64,000 bases of DNA from Neoscytalidium dimidiatum (Eukaryota; Ascomycota; Dothideomycetes; Botryosphaeriales; Botryosphaeriaceae), in NCBI GenBank assembly GCA_037367355.1, contig CM074699.1, forward strand, positions 2,294,001-2,358,000, read 5' to 3'. Positions 23,159 to 33,691 of this stretch are shown here, one piece after another; positions within the stretch are counted from its first letter, which is position 1, and the number at the start of each line of letters is the position of its first letter. Both the position numbers and the translations under genes were made by a program. A model generated the notes under the pieces. It did no database searches. It saw only the letters and a list, made by a program, of their open reading frames with translations, and was not told where the DNA came from.

Positions 23159-23795
23159 ATGGCCATCATCTCCTCCTTTGCAATCATTCGCGGCCTGTGC
23201 CTCTTCCATATCACCCTCGCATGGTACCTACTCAGTGCCCCGCGGATGATTGCGGAACAAAACTTGGTCTTTCTCTTCGGAGAAGCCATGCGCATAGTAC
23301 ATATTCCCCTGACTCCAGGTGGACATCAGGCATATTACTGACATGTGAAAAACAGCCCGAACCGAGCCAATTCCTGAAGCCGAACTCCGCCACCGCGTTC
23401 GCCGCAGTCATACTTGCATTTCTTGGCCTCTCCGATCTCATCGCCGTCTCGATGGATGAGGAAATTTCCTTTCCTTACTGGGCCAACAACATTCCGCTTC
23501 GACTCACGTTCCTTATGTCTCTGACTGGATACATATACGTATTCAAGCCGTCTCCCGGTCAGAGCCTCTTCAGCCACGGTGTTGGTGATCCTTTGAAGAA
23601 CAGGCTCGTGTTCACATGGGGTTTCTTCGAATGCACAGTTTGGTTTTGGGTATGCTGTTCGATATACTCGGGTCAAGAAGTTATGCTAATTTTTGTTCAC
23701 AGGCATATGTTACGCTAAGGGACGAGAGAGCAAAGTTTGCTGAGCGCTTGCTTGAAAGAAGGAAGAGGGAGGCCGAGCTGCTTAGAGATGATTAG
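23159..23795 (+). CDS. ilm1: Ilm1 (increased loss of mitochondrial DNA) family membrane protein
   Basis: Exons 23159-23296, 23356-23649 and 23703-23795 encode 174 residues. In yeast, loss of Ilm1 raises mitochondrial DNA loss; its molecular function is not settled. The start MAIISSFAIIRGLCLFHITL and the AEQNLVFLFGEAM block match the family. Four hydrophobic stretches are visible: about 5-27, 60-77, 91-107 and 128-146 (ending at TVWFWAYVTL). The C-terminus is a charged helix (RDERAKFAERLLERRKRE). The introns are 59 and 53 bp, both phase 0, with CTGAC/CTAAT branch motifs. The first splice join (EAMRI-PEPSQF) is the least conserved part of the model. Confidence 0.88.
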
Positions 23796-25740
23796 TCCTT
23801 CGTCTTGGCGCAATAGAAATGCTAGAGGCCCGAGATGGCTTTTACCAGTTGCGGTTGTTACTTGAGACTCACCGCATGTGGAATCGTCTATATAACGTCT
23901 GTATACCGTCCCACCAGGCGTCGCCACGCATTGCTTGCAGTCAAACTATGCATTCGTTGGAACCTTACTCATGTCATTGAATAACTCGGTTCACAGATCT
24001 TGCACATCAAGGCAGGCGAGAGGGGTCAGCTTTGCAACATGTGCTGTCCTCAGGGTGATTGCTGCATCCGGGGCTTCCTAAGATGATACTGCGCGAGGTA
24101 TCCGGTGCTTACCATGTAGCTTCTTGCTTCTGGAAATTATGGGCCGATCGATTACGGGACCCAAATGCTCAACTGGATATGTCACGTTTCTGTAAATTTT
24201 CATCTACTCGCTGGTTCTTGCACGAATGGCGTGACGGGCTCTCTGGCCATGAGGTCGATTTGCGCGCGTCGACCGCCGTGTGCCTCAATTCTCTCCTCTT
24301 CTCATGTCATCCCAGCAATCTGTTGCAAATCGCGCTACGAGTCAGATACAGTAGACTATCTGCAACCGCCTCGCCCACGTCTTCCAAATTTCTCTCTCTC
24401 GAGTCCCCACTCATGGTGAAAAGCACAGCGAAAAGAGGGACCGCGATCAAGAGCACAGGAGTGGACTCTTTCGCGTCAGCCCGAGGTAATGCAATACGAG
24501 CGACACTGTGGCCCGTGACGTGAGCGGTGCTCAGAGGCCCCAATACATTGTTCAAAAACTTTATCAATCACAGATGGCCCCATAGGAGCGTTCTAGAAAT
24601 TGATCCAAAAAGAACAGTTACTACACGTAATCCAAGCCAGGAGGCAAAGAGAGCTGGGGAAGAAAGGGAGGTGTCCAAGGCCGAGGAGTTGGTGGGGTTA
24701 TATACGTGGAGGGAGAAGTTTAGGATGGCAGTTTGAGCGCACGCCACGGCGCATGCAGGGCTATATCATGTGTTGGCATGTGTCCTATACAAATTAGCAG
24801 GCGGAGGTGCCAAAAGAGGGTCGTATCATCCTTGAAGGAGTGGAGGGCAGGCCATATGGCTGTACATTTGGATGGCCATTAGAAAGGAAGCATATTTCAA
24901 TTTCGATGACATGTGAGGGGCGTGTTAGCACGTCGACTGATGCCTTTGTTAAGCAAAACAGCTTGCAGTGACTGCCTTGAGCTGGCGGGCTGACCATATA
25001 GAAAGCAATATTCAGCCGTGACTACTTACGGAGCCGAGCTCGAAGGGTGGATGGCAGGCTTGGATGCACCTCCAATTTGCAGGAAGCGGCAGGGCCAATC
25101 CCCTTTAGCACCTTGCTTGGATGGTGTTGTGAATGTGGCGCTTACGATCCAGGAAACCTTGTACATGCAGTTGGTGAGGGACGACCACCGAGTGCCCACT
25201 CGGCCAACAATAGCCAGAATTATGAGCAAAGCTGAATGGTGAAGAATTTCGCGGATGATCACTTCACAGGAACCGCGAACCGAAACGCAGGATTGAGAGG
25301 AGAGCATGGAAGATAGTCTGGGGCGACAGAGTCCAGTCGAGTAGAGGGCCAGAGGTAGCAATACCAATCTCTGTAATGCCTGACCCGGGCGGGTACCTGC
25401 TGTTGCACACCTTGCGAAGATATACTCTTCGTAATCCACGGCGCACGCGTAGGAGAAAGACAGAACCGGGAAAAGAACGAAGCTGGGATAATGGGTAGTG
25501 TGAGGCGCGGTCGTTGGGGAAACGGGAGGTGCAGCAGCGGGGCGGGTGATTGGCCAGTGCATGGCGCTAAGGCGTAATTACGAGGTTCTGCCAGGACGCG
25601 TTTTCGCGGCAAGCTCGCGCCGCGACGCGATGCCGCGACTTCTCCATCTCTCCACCACCGCCTTCCTCCACACCTCCATCCTTCGTCGCTGCGAGTGGAA
25701 AGCCGCCGAGAGCCTTCCGCCTGCGCCTTAATCCAGAACT
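23796..25740. other. 1.9-kb gene-free region upstream of Cdc6
   Basis: The ilm1 3' UTR and the cdc6 promoter lie at its ends. The longest open frames (25026-25562 minus, 178 codons; 24059-24523 plus) have no recognised motif and no supporting splice structure. A minus-strand frame at 24307-24567 contains one hydrophobic stretch but is otherwise featureless. I cannot support a gene here. Confidence 0.5.
25596..25630 (+). promoter_or_regulatory. MCB-like elements upstream of cdc6
   Basis: A perfect ACGCGT at 25596-25601 and an ACGCGA at 25625-25630 lie 145 and 116 bp before the Cdc6 ATG. These match the MluI cell-cycle box used by MBF for G1/S transcription, which suits a replication licensing gene. 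Confidence 0.6.
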
Positions 25741-27772
25741 ATGACAGTCTCAGTGCTTGGAAAGCGCACCAGGAGTGCCGTCCCAGCTGCAGGTAAGCTG
25801 CCGAGTCCTGTAAACACGCGCTCGCGCCTGAGGCGTGACTGACTGTCTGACAGGCGAGAAACTTTCAAAGGCTACAACGCGGTCCACAAGACATAGTCAA
25901 TTTGTTGTGCTTGACAACAGTGAAAAAGAAAACCCGTTTGTTACGCCCAGGAAGGGGCGCGCAGTTCAAGATGCTGATCTGGAAATCGGCGAGCTGGCAA
26001 ACGCGGAGCTTCCGGTCAAGCGTACGCGAGGATGCGCCACGGCACCGGCGAAGCATGGCGCAATGGAAAGCAGGGTCGCGCTTTCTCCAGCAAAGGTCAA
26101 CTCGCATTTCAAGAGTTCCAAAGCCAAGGTCAGCGCAGACGCGAAGCCTTTGGAGATCGCGACTCCCTCAACCCCCCGCCACCGCGACGCATGCGCAGAC
26201 AAGGTCACCGTTACCCCTCGACACCGCGTTCTCGTGGGCGGCAAGCCATTGACGCCGCGCACTTCCCGTACGCCCACTACGCCACGGAGTTCTGTTCCCA
26301 CTGTCTACAACGACGCGCGCCAGCTGTTCATTCGAGGATCCCAACCTGGCCGGTTGATTGGACGCGATGAAGAGAGGAATGAACTGCAGCAATTTGTATC
26401 TTCACGTGTTGACTCCAAGAAATCCGGATGTCTTTACATTTCAGGACCTCCCGGCACCGGGAAGAGCGCGTTGGTCAACGAAATTTGTCAAAAATTCGAT
26501 GATTCTTCCGTCAAGAGAGCCTACATCAATTGCATGAGCGCAAAAAGTGCGGGCGAAATCTATGGCAAGCTTCTGGAGGAAATCGGTGAGGCAGAGGATG
26601 TAATGGAGGGAACCGAGAAAGAGACGTTGCAGAAGATCCTGTTCAAGCGCGATATAGCGTACCTTTTCACGCTGGATGAAGTCGACTACCTGCTCGAGCT
26701 GGATATGGAGTTTCTCAACAATATCTTTGAATGGTCCATGCGCCCGAGGTCGAGCCTCATCCTCCTTGGAATTGCAAACGCTCTCGACTTCACCGATCGC
26801 TTTCTCCCGAGGCTCAAATCTCGGGGCCTGAAGCCTCAACTTCTACCATTCATGCCGTACACGGCTCCTCAAGTGGCTTCAGTCATTACTTCAAAGCTGA
26901 AGGCCCTCCTACCGTCCGACACTACTGCATCCGCCGACTTTATTCCGTTCCTTCATCCTACTGCCGTCCAATTTCTCTCCAAGAAGATTGCAGCTCAAAC
27001 AGGGGACCTCCGCAAAGCGTTCGATATTTGCCGGCGAGCCATTGACATGATCGAGTCTGACACCCGCAACCAGCATGCGAAGATCGCCGGCGAAATGGCC
27101 GATCCGACCGCTACTCCTTCGAAGACAATTCTCATTGAGAACATGAACCTCTCTTCTCCTGCGCGGACTCCTACCAAGTCTTCTCGGCAACCTACTGTTG
27201 CATCCTCCATCTCGGAGCTCACTATCGAGACGGCCCCTCGCGCAACGATAGCGCATATGGCACGCGTCACTGCGGCTGTCTTCAGCAACGGGACTTCGCA
27301 GCGCTTGAAGAGTCTCAACCTTCAGCAAAAGGCCATCCTCTGCGCTCTTGCAGCCCTCGAGAGGAAACTTCGTGATTCAGCTGCTACGGCTCCGCCAGCC
27401 ACACCCTCGAGGCATAATACCGGAGCAGCAGCTGCGCCTGCAATCAAAGCCCTGTATGACGCCTATGCTGGTCTCTGCAAACGTGATAACGTCCTGCACC
27501 CCCTCACAAACACTGAGTTCCGCGATGTTATTGCGAGCTTAGAGGCTTTATCATTGGTCTCTATGCTTGAAGGCAATGGCAAGAGCGGCAGCTTTTCCGT
27601 CCCCTCAACGCCAAGCAAGCGTGGCGGCCGCGGACGTGGCGGTTTCAGCGCCGGTCTTGTTGAGGAGAAGAAGATATCAAGCTGCGTCGGCATGAAGGAG
27701 CTCGATGGTGCATTGGATGGCCCTGGAAGTGGTGTATTGAAGGGGCTGCTTAATGGGGATGTTATTGCTTGA
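25741..27772 (+). CDS. cdc6: Cdc6, replication licensing AAA+ ATPase
   Basis: Two exons, 25741-25792 and 25854-27772, separated by a 61-bp intron, encode 656 residues. Cdc6 binds ORC at origins and helps load the MCM helicase in G1. The N-terminus holds a basic GKRTR stretch and many Ser/Thr-Pro sites followed by basic residues (for example TPRKGR, SPAK, TPRHR twice, TPRTSRTPTTPR), the pattern expected for CDK control. The AAA+ core has Walker A GPPGTGKSALV (about 214-224) and Walker B LFTLDEVDYLL (about 288), with sensor-1 GIANALD and a sensor-2 region near GDLRKAFDICRRAID. The C-terminal ~150 residues form the winged-helix domain region. The ATG at 25741 is the only one that opens the short first exon. 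Confidence 0.95.
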
Positions 27773-28661
27773 ATGGGCGAGTCGTAGACGGTGTACATAC
27801 GATGACGGCATGTTATGATTGTTCTTTCGTTGTTTGGCATGGGCATTGCATGGCGTTTCTCTGGGTCAGGTTCGGCTACTAGGTACATGGGTGGAGTTCT
27901 GAGGTGCATGTAATGTTAGAAAGGTTGTTTGAAACCGAGTGAGGGGTGCCACGCAGCTTGGTAGAAAGAGACGAATGCAGTTCTCCTTCAATTCCTCTGA
28001 GTCCGCATGCGTGTATGCAAGAGTATGACTACGCAACGCCGGCATATAGTGTGTGATCGGCATAGCGGTCGGGCAGCAACTCCCCGGATTCAAGTCTGAT
28101 TGGAATACCGTTCAGCTGGTAACGAGTTTTTGATAATGGGCCGTGTCCTTGGCCCGCATCTGTTCAGGGCGACGAATCGGTGCGTTGGCACTCGACAAGG
28201 TGGTCAAACCGGTATCAGATTCTGCGGGATGGGGGTGACTGGCCTGCAAGCATGCAATGACTTCCACTTTCTGTATGATACATTGACCAATATCCTTTGC
28301 GATGACAGTTCCATGCTTGCTTTCTTTCTTTTTTTTTTTTTCTCCCTTTTCTCGTTAACGACTCTAAATTGTTTAGTACATTGAGTTGGAGATTTTTATC
28401 GTTCCCAATACACTTTCGTACAGACAAAAGAATCTCCACCATGCCATTTTGTTCAGAACCCGTGAAATTTCCCAAACAACCATCCACAAAAAAAAAAGAA
28501 GAATTTCTCTGAACACCGTCGAGGGCTGCAGCCTCGGTAGTCTCTCAATATGTTACAGATGCAATGCACATGATTGCCATACTCGTTCGCCTCTGCCGCT
28601 GTTCACTTTCATTCCATGGCCCTTGCTTCTCTTTTAGCAAAAACTTAAGGAGACTGCCTCT
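27773..28661. other. Intergenic between convergent cdc6 and mS42-like gene
   Basis: The 3' ends of two genes meet here. A T-rich run lies at about 28,321-28,345. Open frames are short and featureless. Confidence 0.6.
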
Positions 28662-29839
28662 TTAGAGAGTGCGACCAAGTGGCCTCCTAGTCTTGTTCAG
28701 AACGTCCTCGGGCACGAACGTCTGAACCTCAGCCCAGTTGATGCGGCGCCACCAGGCTTCCAAGAAAGCCCTCTTGCCCTTTACGCCCCAGTCAGGGACC
28801 CAAACGTGCTCCCAGGTGTTAACACACAGAACGGGGATGACATCGGCGCCGCCGGGGGCGCGGTTGCGGGCGGCGAAGCCGGAGGGGCTGTTGGGGCCCA
28901 TGACACCGACGCGGTTCTGGACCTGGCTCTGGCGGGCGTAGTCAGCGCCGGAGAGGCCGCCGGCGGACTGGGCGTTCTGGGTGTTCATGTCGACGGGCTG
29001 CTGGCGCCAGTGGGCATCGGAGAGGGGCGAGCCGGCCAGGTAGGTGGGCAGGATTTTCCACGAGCCGTTGTTGGTGATGCCGGTCTGCCTGTGCCAGACT
29101 AGCCACACGAAGCCCGGGCCGAACATGGCGTCGGCAGTGGCGAGGAATTCGGCCTTGAAAATGTCGAGGGAGGAGAAGGAGGTGGTCAGGGACTCGGCAA
29201 GCTCATCGGACATGGTCGTCTCTCGTTCGGTCTTTCGGTGACGTGGTTAGCAGATGGGCGAGCGACTGAGGCAGTGGGCCCGGAAGCACGGAGGGGCGGG
29301 GGGTCCGGTGGATGGCCACGTACAATCATTTGGAAGAAAAAGTGGTTGTTGAAGGCCATAGAGGCGTAGTTGAAGGTGGCGGCAAACATGGGCTCCCGCG
29401 CGGTCTGGACGACGACATCACCAACGGCTCTGTTCTCCAGGATAGTGTCTAATATTGGAAACAGAGGATCAGCGCGTGCCGGCGCGGGCAATTGATGCGT
29501 TGAGGACGCGGGAGAGGGCGCGGCGCACCGACGATTTTCTGATTGAGGCGCTCGACCATCAGCTGCTGGTAATCGGTCCATGCGATGTTGAAGCCTTGGG
29601 CGGACATCAGCTCGGGGATGCCCCTCTCGGCGAACCGGCTGCCATTGACGAGCAGGGGGACGCTGTGGAGGAGACGGCGCTGGTGGGCGCGCGCGAGAGG
29701 TTCCTGTTCGATGGCGGCGTTAGAAGGCGGCGCAGCGGGCGGGCAATTGGCCTGCGAGGGCGGGCGGGGAATGCCGTACAGAGCAGCGCTGGAGGGTGCG
29801 CAGGGGCAGCTGCGGGCGCAGCAGTCGGGCGAGGATCAT
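28662..29839 (-). CDS. rsm26: Mitochondrial small-subunit ribosomal protein of the superoxide dismutase fold (mS42/Rsm26-like)
   Basis: Exons 29839-29780, 29703-29529, 29448-29324 and 29231-28662 encode 309 residues. The N-terminus (MILARLLRPQLPLRTLQR) is a basic amphipathic presequence. The rest follows the Fe/Mn superoxide dismutase fold, with FNIAWTDYQQLM, FNYASMAFNNHFFF, AMFGPGFVWLV and VNTWEHVWVPDWG blocks. The first two SOD histidine positions near the N-terminal helix are not histidines, and the C-terminal Asp of the SOD DxWEH motif is Asn here, so the metal site is broken and enzymatic activity is unlikely. This is the known state of the mitoribosomal proteins mS42 and mS43; which of the two cannot be settled by eye. 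Intron 1 (76 bp, CTAAC branch) restores the frame; the third intron ends in AAG. Confidence 0.86.
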
Positions 29840-29884
29840 GGCGGAGGGAGAGGGCGAGGGCGAGGACGAGGGCTCAAGACACAG

Positions 29885-29901
29885 ACGGACGGACGGACGG
29901 A
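29885..29901. repeat. (GGAC)n microsatellite
   Basis: About four tandem copies of GGAC lie in the divergent promoter region. Confidence 0.8.
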
Positions 29902-29949
29902 CAGGCAGGACAGCCGTGCCGTGGACTTTTCCAGCGCAGATGATGCGCG

Positions 29950-29972
29950 CCGGGGCCGGGGCCGGGGCCGGG
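29950..29972. repeat. (CCGGGG)n minisatellite
   Basis: About four tandem copies of the hexamer CCGGGG; G-rich on the plus strand and a possible G-quadruplex former. Confidence 0.8.
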
Positions 29973-30020
29973 AGAGACGCAGCGCACGGGCCGGCACAGC
30001 GCGCGGCGGCCAGCGACGAG

Positions 30021-30048
30021 CCACACACACAGACACACACACACACAT
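30021..30048. repeat. (CA)n microsatellite
   Basis: About 13 CA units, interrupted once by GA. Confidence 0.85.
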
Positions 30049-30660
30049 AAGCCAGCGGCCAGCGGCCTGCAGCGCGCACTTGGCTTCCGCCCCAACCCCA
30101 GCGGCCAAGCTCAGCCAACCGTTCGCTCGCTACGCGCCGACTCTACAACATCCCGCAACTCCGTTTCACACACGCGCAGCCAGCACGCACGCATAGCCAC
30201 CCGCCATGCGCCCTCCATGTCCACTGCTGCGTTGGGCATCCGAGGCCCACCTGACCGCCTCGTCCCTGTGGGCGGTTCGACACGCCTGCTGCGAGCCATG
30301 CTGAGACTCGCATGGCCGGAGCGCGACGCGCCTCACAGACGACTACGAAAACCCGCCTGTCTGCGCGCCCCGACGATCGCGAGCCTGCGCCGATTGCTTC
30401 CTTATATCCTCTACCCGCCGGCCAGCTCACACCTTTTCCCACCTTTGCTGCATTATCCACCCTCCAAGTCCACCCACCCACTCTCTCTTCCATAAACCCT
30501 TCTCTCCCTAAGCGCCCATCACGTGCGGCCGCCTCTCCACGTCCTTATTCTTTCCATTTACCTTGACTGTGTCCTGGCACCACCGCCCATTCCACTCTGG
30601 CCGAATCCTCGACCCTCCAATTCTGCCTCCGCTGCGCCCTGCTGGCCTTTCCACCCTAGG

Positions 30661-32259
30661 ATGGGCCCCTCGACACTCCAGAAGCTTTCCGTCATCTGCT
30701 TTGTGTCTGCGGCAGTACCAGCAACTTCCGCTCTCGTCGTCGCCGTAGATGCCGCCCAGGCCATGGGTCTGCTCCGCAGGGCGGGCGCAGATGTCTGCGG
30801 CGGTGATTCTTCCCTCTCACAGTGCGGCGGCAACTTCCCCAGTTCCTTCTGCTGCCCCGCCAGCACCACATGCACCGCACTCAACGACGACCACGGCGCC
30901 GGTGGCCAGGCTACCTCTGTAATATGTTGTCCCGACGGCCAGGACTGCAAGTTCATCAGGCCCATCACTTGCGACATCACTCAACAAAATGCAACCCTCC
31001 ACCCCTCTAATGCCATCCACACCTCCAACCTCACCGCGACGTTAGAGACTTGCGGCTCAGAGTGCTGCCCGCTGGGCTACAAATGCCAAAATGGCCTCTG
31101 CGCCATGATTGCCACTGGTGACACCAGCGGGTCGGGTTCGTCGACCACCTCGGCCGCCCCCTCGTCGACATCAATTTCAACTCCTACTGGAGGTTCCGTC
31201 ACCTCTGGGCTGGGTCCAGCAGAAACATCGGCAACCGCAACGCCGCTGAGTCAAAAGGGCGGAGGTGGGACCAACAAGGGCGCAATTGCCGGCGGCGTCA
31301 TTGGTGGCATCGCGCTCGGCATCCTCCTGACTATTCTTGGTATATGGCTCTGGCGGAGGCGTCAAGCATCTGAGAAGAAGCCTCGCTACAGCGGCGATTT
31401 TGGGCCGGTCTCCCGCACCGTCAGTGATCCCATCTACAACCCTGCCCTTGGCGCACGCACCGAGTTCCTGCGTCGCGACGCCGCCAGCCCCCCAGGTGCT
31501 TCCAGCATTGACCGCACCCTCCTTGGCTCGCCTTTCTCTCCGATGAAGGAAATTAATAAAGCCGGCGGAATCGGTCGTAATGGAACTATGACCACGACTA
31601 CCACAGCATCTTCAGGAAGCGCCACTCCTCTCAACCCTTACGGGTATGCCCGCTCTAACGGGCCAAGGAGAAGTCCGACCAAGCCGTACGGCAACCTTAC
31701 GTCCGGCCCGGGTGGCGGCATGGCGGCAGCATCGCCCAAGTCACCACGAATCCGCAGCCTTTTCTCCAGGCCGTCGAAACCCGATCTCAAAGCCTACCCC
31801 GTGCCTCCCGCTCCGCCGATGGCGGGAGGATCAGTGAGTCCTAGCGTGTATACACCGACGCCAGCACCCCGTGGTCCACAGAGACAACGTAGCAGCTCGA
31901 CCAGGAGTCCACCTCGAGCTCGCCAACCGATGGGTCCGACGCGCAATTTTAGCCTGGGCCCACGTCGGTCGCAAAGTCTGCAGTCACGCGGCAGCTTGAG
32001 CCGCGACCGCCCACGAACGGGCTCGACAGAAACGATCGATGTGCTCATGACCGGGTCCAACCAACCCAGCGGCATGGGCTTCCTTGCGCCGCCACCTGGC
32101 GTCCGCGAGCCAGGCGAGCGTCCTCTGACGGGTGACACTACGTTCACGCGGCTCATGGAGAACGCAGGGTATGGACGAGAGAGCCGCGACCAGGTGAAAG
32201 GTTGGGGCAACATGGGCCGGCCCATTCACAGAGCAGACTCCCCGAGCAATAGAATATAG
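30661..32259 (+). CDS. Cysteine-rich single-pass membrane protein of unknown function
   Basis: One uninterrupted frame gives 532 residues from the ATG at 30661; the frame continues upstream only without an ATG. An N-terminal hydrophobic segment (about 8-27) looks like a signal peptide. The outer part has a cysteine-rich region with CC pairs (for example SFCCPAST, VICCPDGQDC, SECCPLGYKCQNGLC) and NAT/NLT glycosylation sites, followed by a Ser/Thr-rich stalk. One membrane segment follows (GAIAGGVIGGIALGILLTI, about residue 202 on), then the stop-transfer WRRRQ and a cytoplasmic tail of about 300 residues rich in Ser/Pro/Arg with many possible phosphorylation sites. The layout resembles fungal cell-wall stress sensors (Wsc/Mid2 type), but no defined WSC domain is visible. 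No function is assigned. Confidence 0.8.
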   Translation: MGPSTLQKLSVICFVSAAVPATSALVVAVDAAQAMGLLRRAGADVCGGDSSLSQCGGNFPSSFCCPASTTCTALNDDHGAGGQATSVICCPDGQDCKFIRPITCDITQQNATLHPSNAIHTSNLTATLETCGSECCPLGYKCQNGLCAMIATGDTSGSGSSTTSAAPSSTSISTPTGGSVTSGLGPAETSATATPLSQKGGGGTNKGAIAGGVIGGIALGILLTILGIWLWRRRQASEKKPRYSGDFGPVSRTVSDPIYNPALGARTEFLRRDAASPPGASSIDRTLLGSPFSPMKEINKAGGIGRNGTMTTTTTASSGSATPLNPYGYARSNGPRRSPTKPYGNLTSGPGGGMAAASPKSPRIRSLFSRPSKPDLKAYPVPPAPPMAGGSVSPSVYTPTPAPRGPQRQRSSSTRSPPRARQPMGPTRNFSLGPRRSQSLQSRGSLSRDRPRTGSTETIDVLMTGSNQPSGMGFLAPPPGVREPGERPLTGDTTFTRLMENAGYGRESRDQVKGWGNMGRPIHRADSPSNRI

Positions 32260-32797
32260 GACGGTCGGGTAGGGTATGGCATTGTACGAAGTCATGACAC
32301 AAGCATGTATGGGCGGCATTCATTCCTTTTTAATCTTGTGGGAATCTGTAAAGGGCTAACCAGCTCTTCCCCTCTCTATTTTGAACGCTTTGGGACGAAG
32401 CTATGAACATACTGGGCGGCTTTTTGGTTTCGGTTCTGAGAGCCGACTGCTACTTCTTTTCACTACCTTCCTTGAGTTTCTTGTACGTTATGTCGGAGCT
32501 TGACGCGTTTGACTGGCGATAATTATTGAGAGGGATTTCTGGGCTGGACTCTACTGGTAGAGTTGGTCTTGGTTTTAATGCAGCAAATGGACAAAAGCAT
32601 TCCTTGCCATGATTCCTCACGCTTTCGAACGATCGTTATGCTTGAGCCGTTCCCGTGTCTTCTTAAGCAATGACGCCTCTTCCCATCCCACATGCCTTTT
32701 GTCTGAGGTTTAATTCCACCCCTTCTCCCCCGAAATATGAAAGGGAAATTACAAGCATGCTCTCTCCGCGTAGTCTGGTACATGTCGCACCCCAGGT
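32260..32797. other. Intergenic between convergent membrane-protein gene and coq10
   Basis: These 538 bp contain 3' UTRs; no gene is seen. Confidence 0.6.
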
Positions 32798-33691
32798 CTA
32801 TCTCTTGGACATCGGCCCACTGTAGTTGAGGACCCCCTCAGTCGGAACCTTCTGCTTGGTGCCCCCCATTCCGGGACCGTCCAGCAGCTTTTCGACCCGC
32901 TTCTCGAACGCCTCGATCATCATGTTGGCCACCATTGGCGTGACCGCCGCCATCATGGTCCCGTACAGAGGGCTCGCGAAGGCGAACTCGATCTCCAGCG
33001 ACACCTGCGTCTGCTCCTTCGGCTGCCCGGACGCCGGCTTCTGGGGGTCGATCGGATTGACACCCTCCCCCACGCCCAACGGCACGTTCGCGGCACCCTT
33101 CGCTGGCGGCTGGTACGGGAACGGCGACACCGTCCACCGCGTCAGCAGGTGCGTGAGGATGTCCCCGTCCTTTCCAACACCACCACCACCACTCTCCCCC
33201 CCTTGCTCCTGCGGGATGTCGTGATGCGGCACCTCGTCGGGCCGCAGCCGCGTGCGCGTCCGCCCGCCCACGGCCTCGACCAGCCGTCCCGGCACGCAGT
33301 ACACGCGCGACGCGAAGGCCTCGGAGATGTGGCCCCAGCCGACGGCCAGCGTCGCCTCGGCCGGCCAGCGCGCGCCCGTGGCGCCGTCGGGCCGCGACCA
33401 CTGCGTCACCACGCTGCGCTGGCAGTAGGGGAGGAAGTTGTGGTAGGAGGACACGTCCGCGATGATGTTGTAGATGGCGGCCGCCGGGTACGGCAGCGTG
33501 CGCGTGGCCGTCAGGTGCTGCGGCGCCGTGGGCGAGGGTGCGCTCGAGCCTGTTGAGGAGCCGCCGCCGCTGAGCGCGGAGAAAGGGTTCGGGAGGAAGG
33601 TTCGCGATTGCGGGCTCGTGAGGCGGAGGGCCGGAGTTATGGTGGTGGGGCGCAAAGGGGTGCGCAGGGACGCGATGCGGAGGGCTTTCAT
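32798..33691 (-). CDS. coq10: Coq10, coenzyme Q-binding START-domain protein
   Basis: A single exon encodes 297 residues from the ATG at 33691. Coq10 is a mitochondrial START-fold (polyketide cyclase/dehydrase-like) protein that binds coenzyme Q and supports its synthesis and respiratory use. The first ~50 residues are basic, Ser/Thr/Pro-rich and without acidic residues, a matrix presequence. The domain runs from TATRTLPYPAAAIYNIIADV through FLPYCQRSVV, then the VSLEIEFAFASPLYG strand and the C-terminal helix VANMMIEAFEKRVEKLL. It is longer than yeast Coq10 because of a Gly/Pro-rich insertion around 160-215 (PQEQGGESGGGGVG and neighbours). It is divergent from trm140, with 389 bp between ATGs. 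Confidence 0.93.
   Translation of the reverse strand: MKALRIASLRTPLRPTTITPALRLTSPQSRTFLPNPFSALSGGGSSTGSSAPSPTAPQHLTATRTLPYPAAAIYNIIADVSSYHNFLPYCQRSVVTQWSRPDGATGARWPAEATLAVGWGHISEAFASRVYCVPGRLVEAVGGRTRTRLRPDEVPHHDIPQEQGGESGGGGVGKDGDILTHLLTRWTVSPFPYQPPAKGAANVPLGVGEGVNPIDPQKPASGQPKEQTQVSLEIEFAFASPLYGTMMAAVTPMVANMMIEAFEKRVEKLLDGPGMGGTKQKVPTEGVLNYSGPMSKR

Larger units (their letters stand above)
29840..30660. promoter_or_regulatory. Divergent promoter region with simple repeats
   Basis: These 820 bp between divergent genes hold three simple repeats: (GGAC)n at about 29885-29901, (CCGGGG)n at about 29950-29972 and (CA)n at about 30021-30048. A pyrimidine-rich stretch at 30,420-30,660 resembles the 5' UTR of the plus-strand gene. 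No gene is visible. Confidence 0.6.

Noticed and set aside
25026..25562. Possible minus-strand gene upstream of cdc6
   Set aside because: Tried joining neighbouring frames with splice signals but no conserved motif emerged; kept only as an observation.
28662..29839. Functional superoxide dismutase
   Set aside because: Two of the four metal-ligand positions are lost; ribosomal SOD-fold role fits better.
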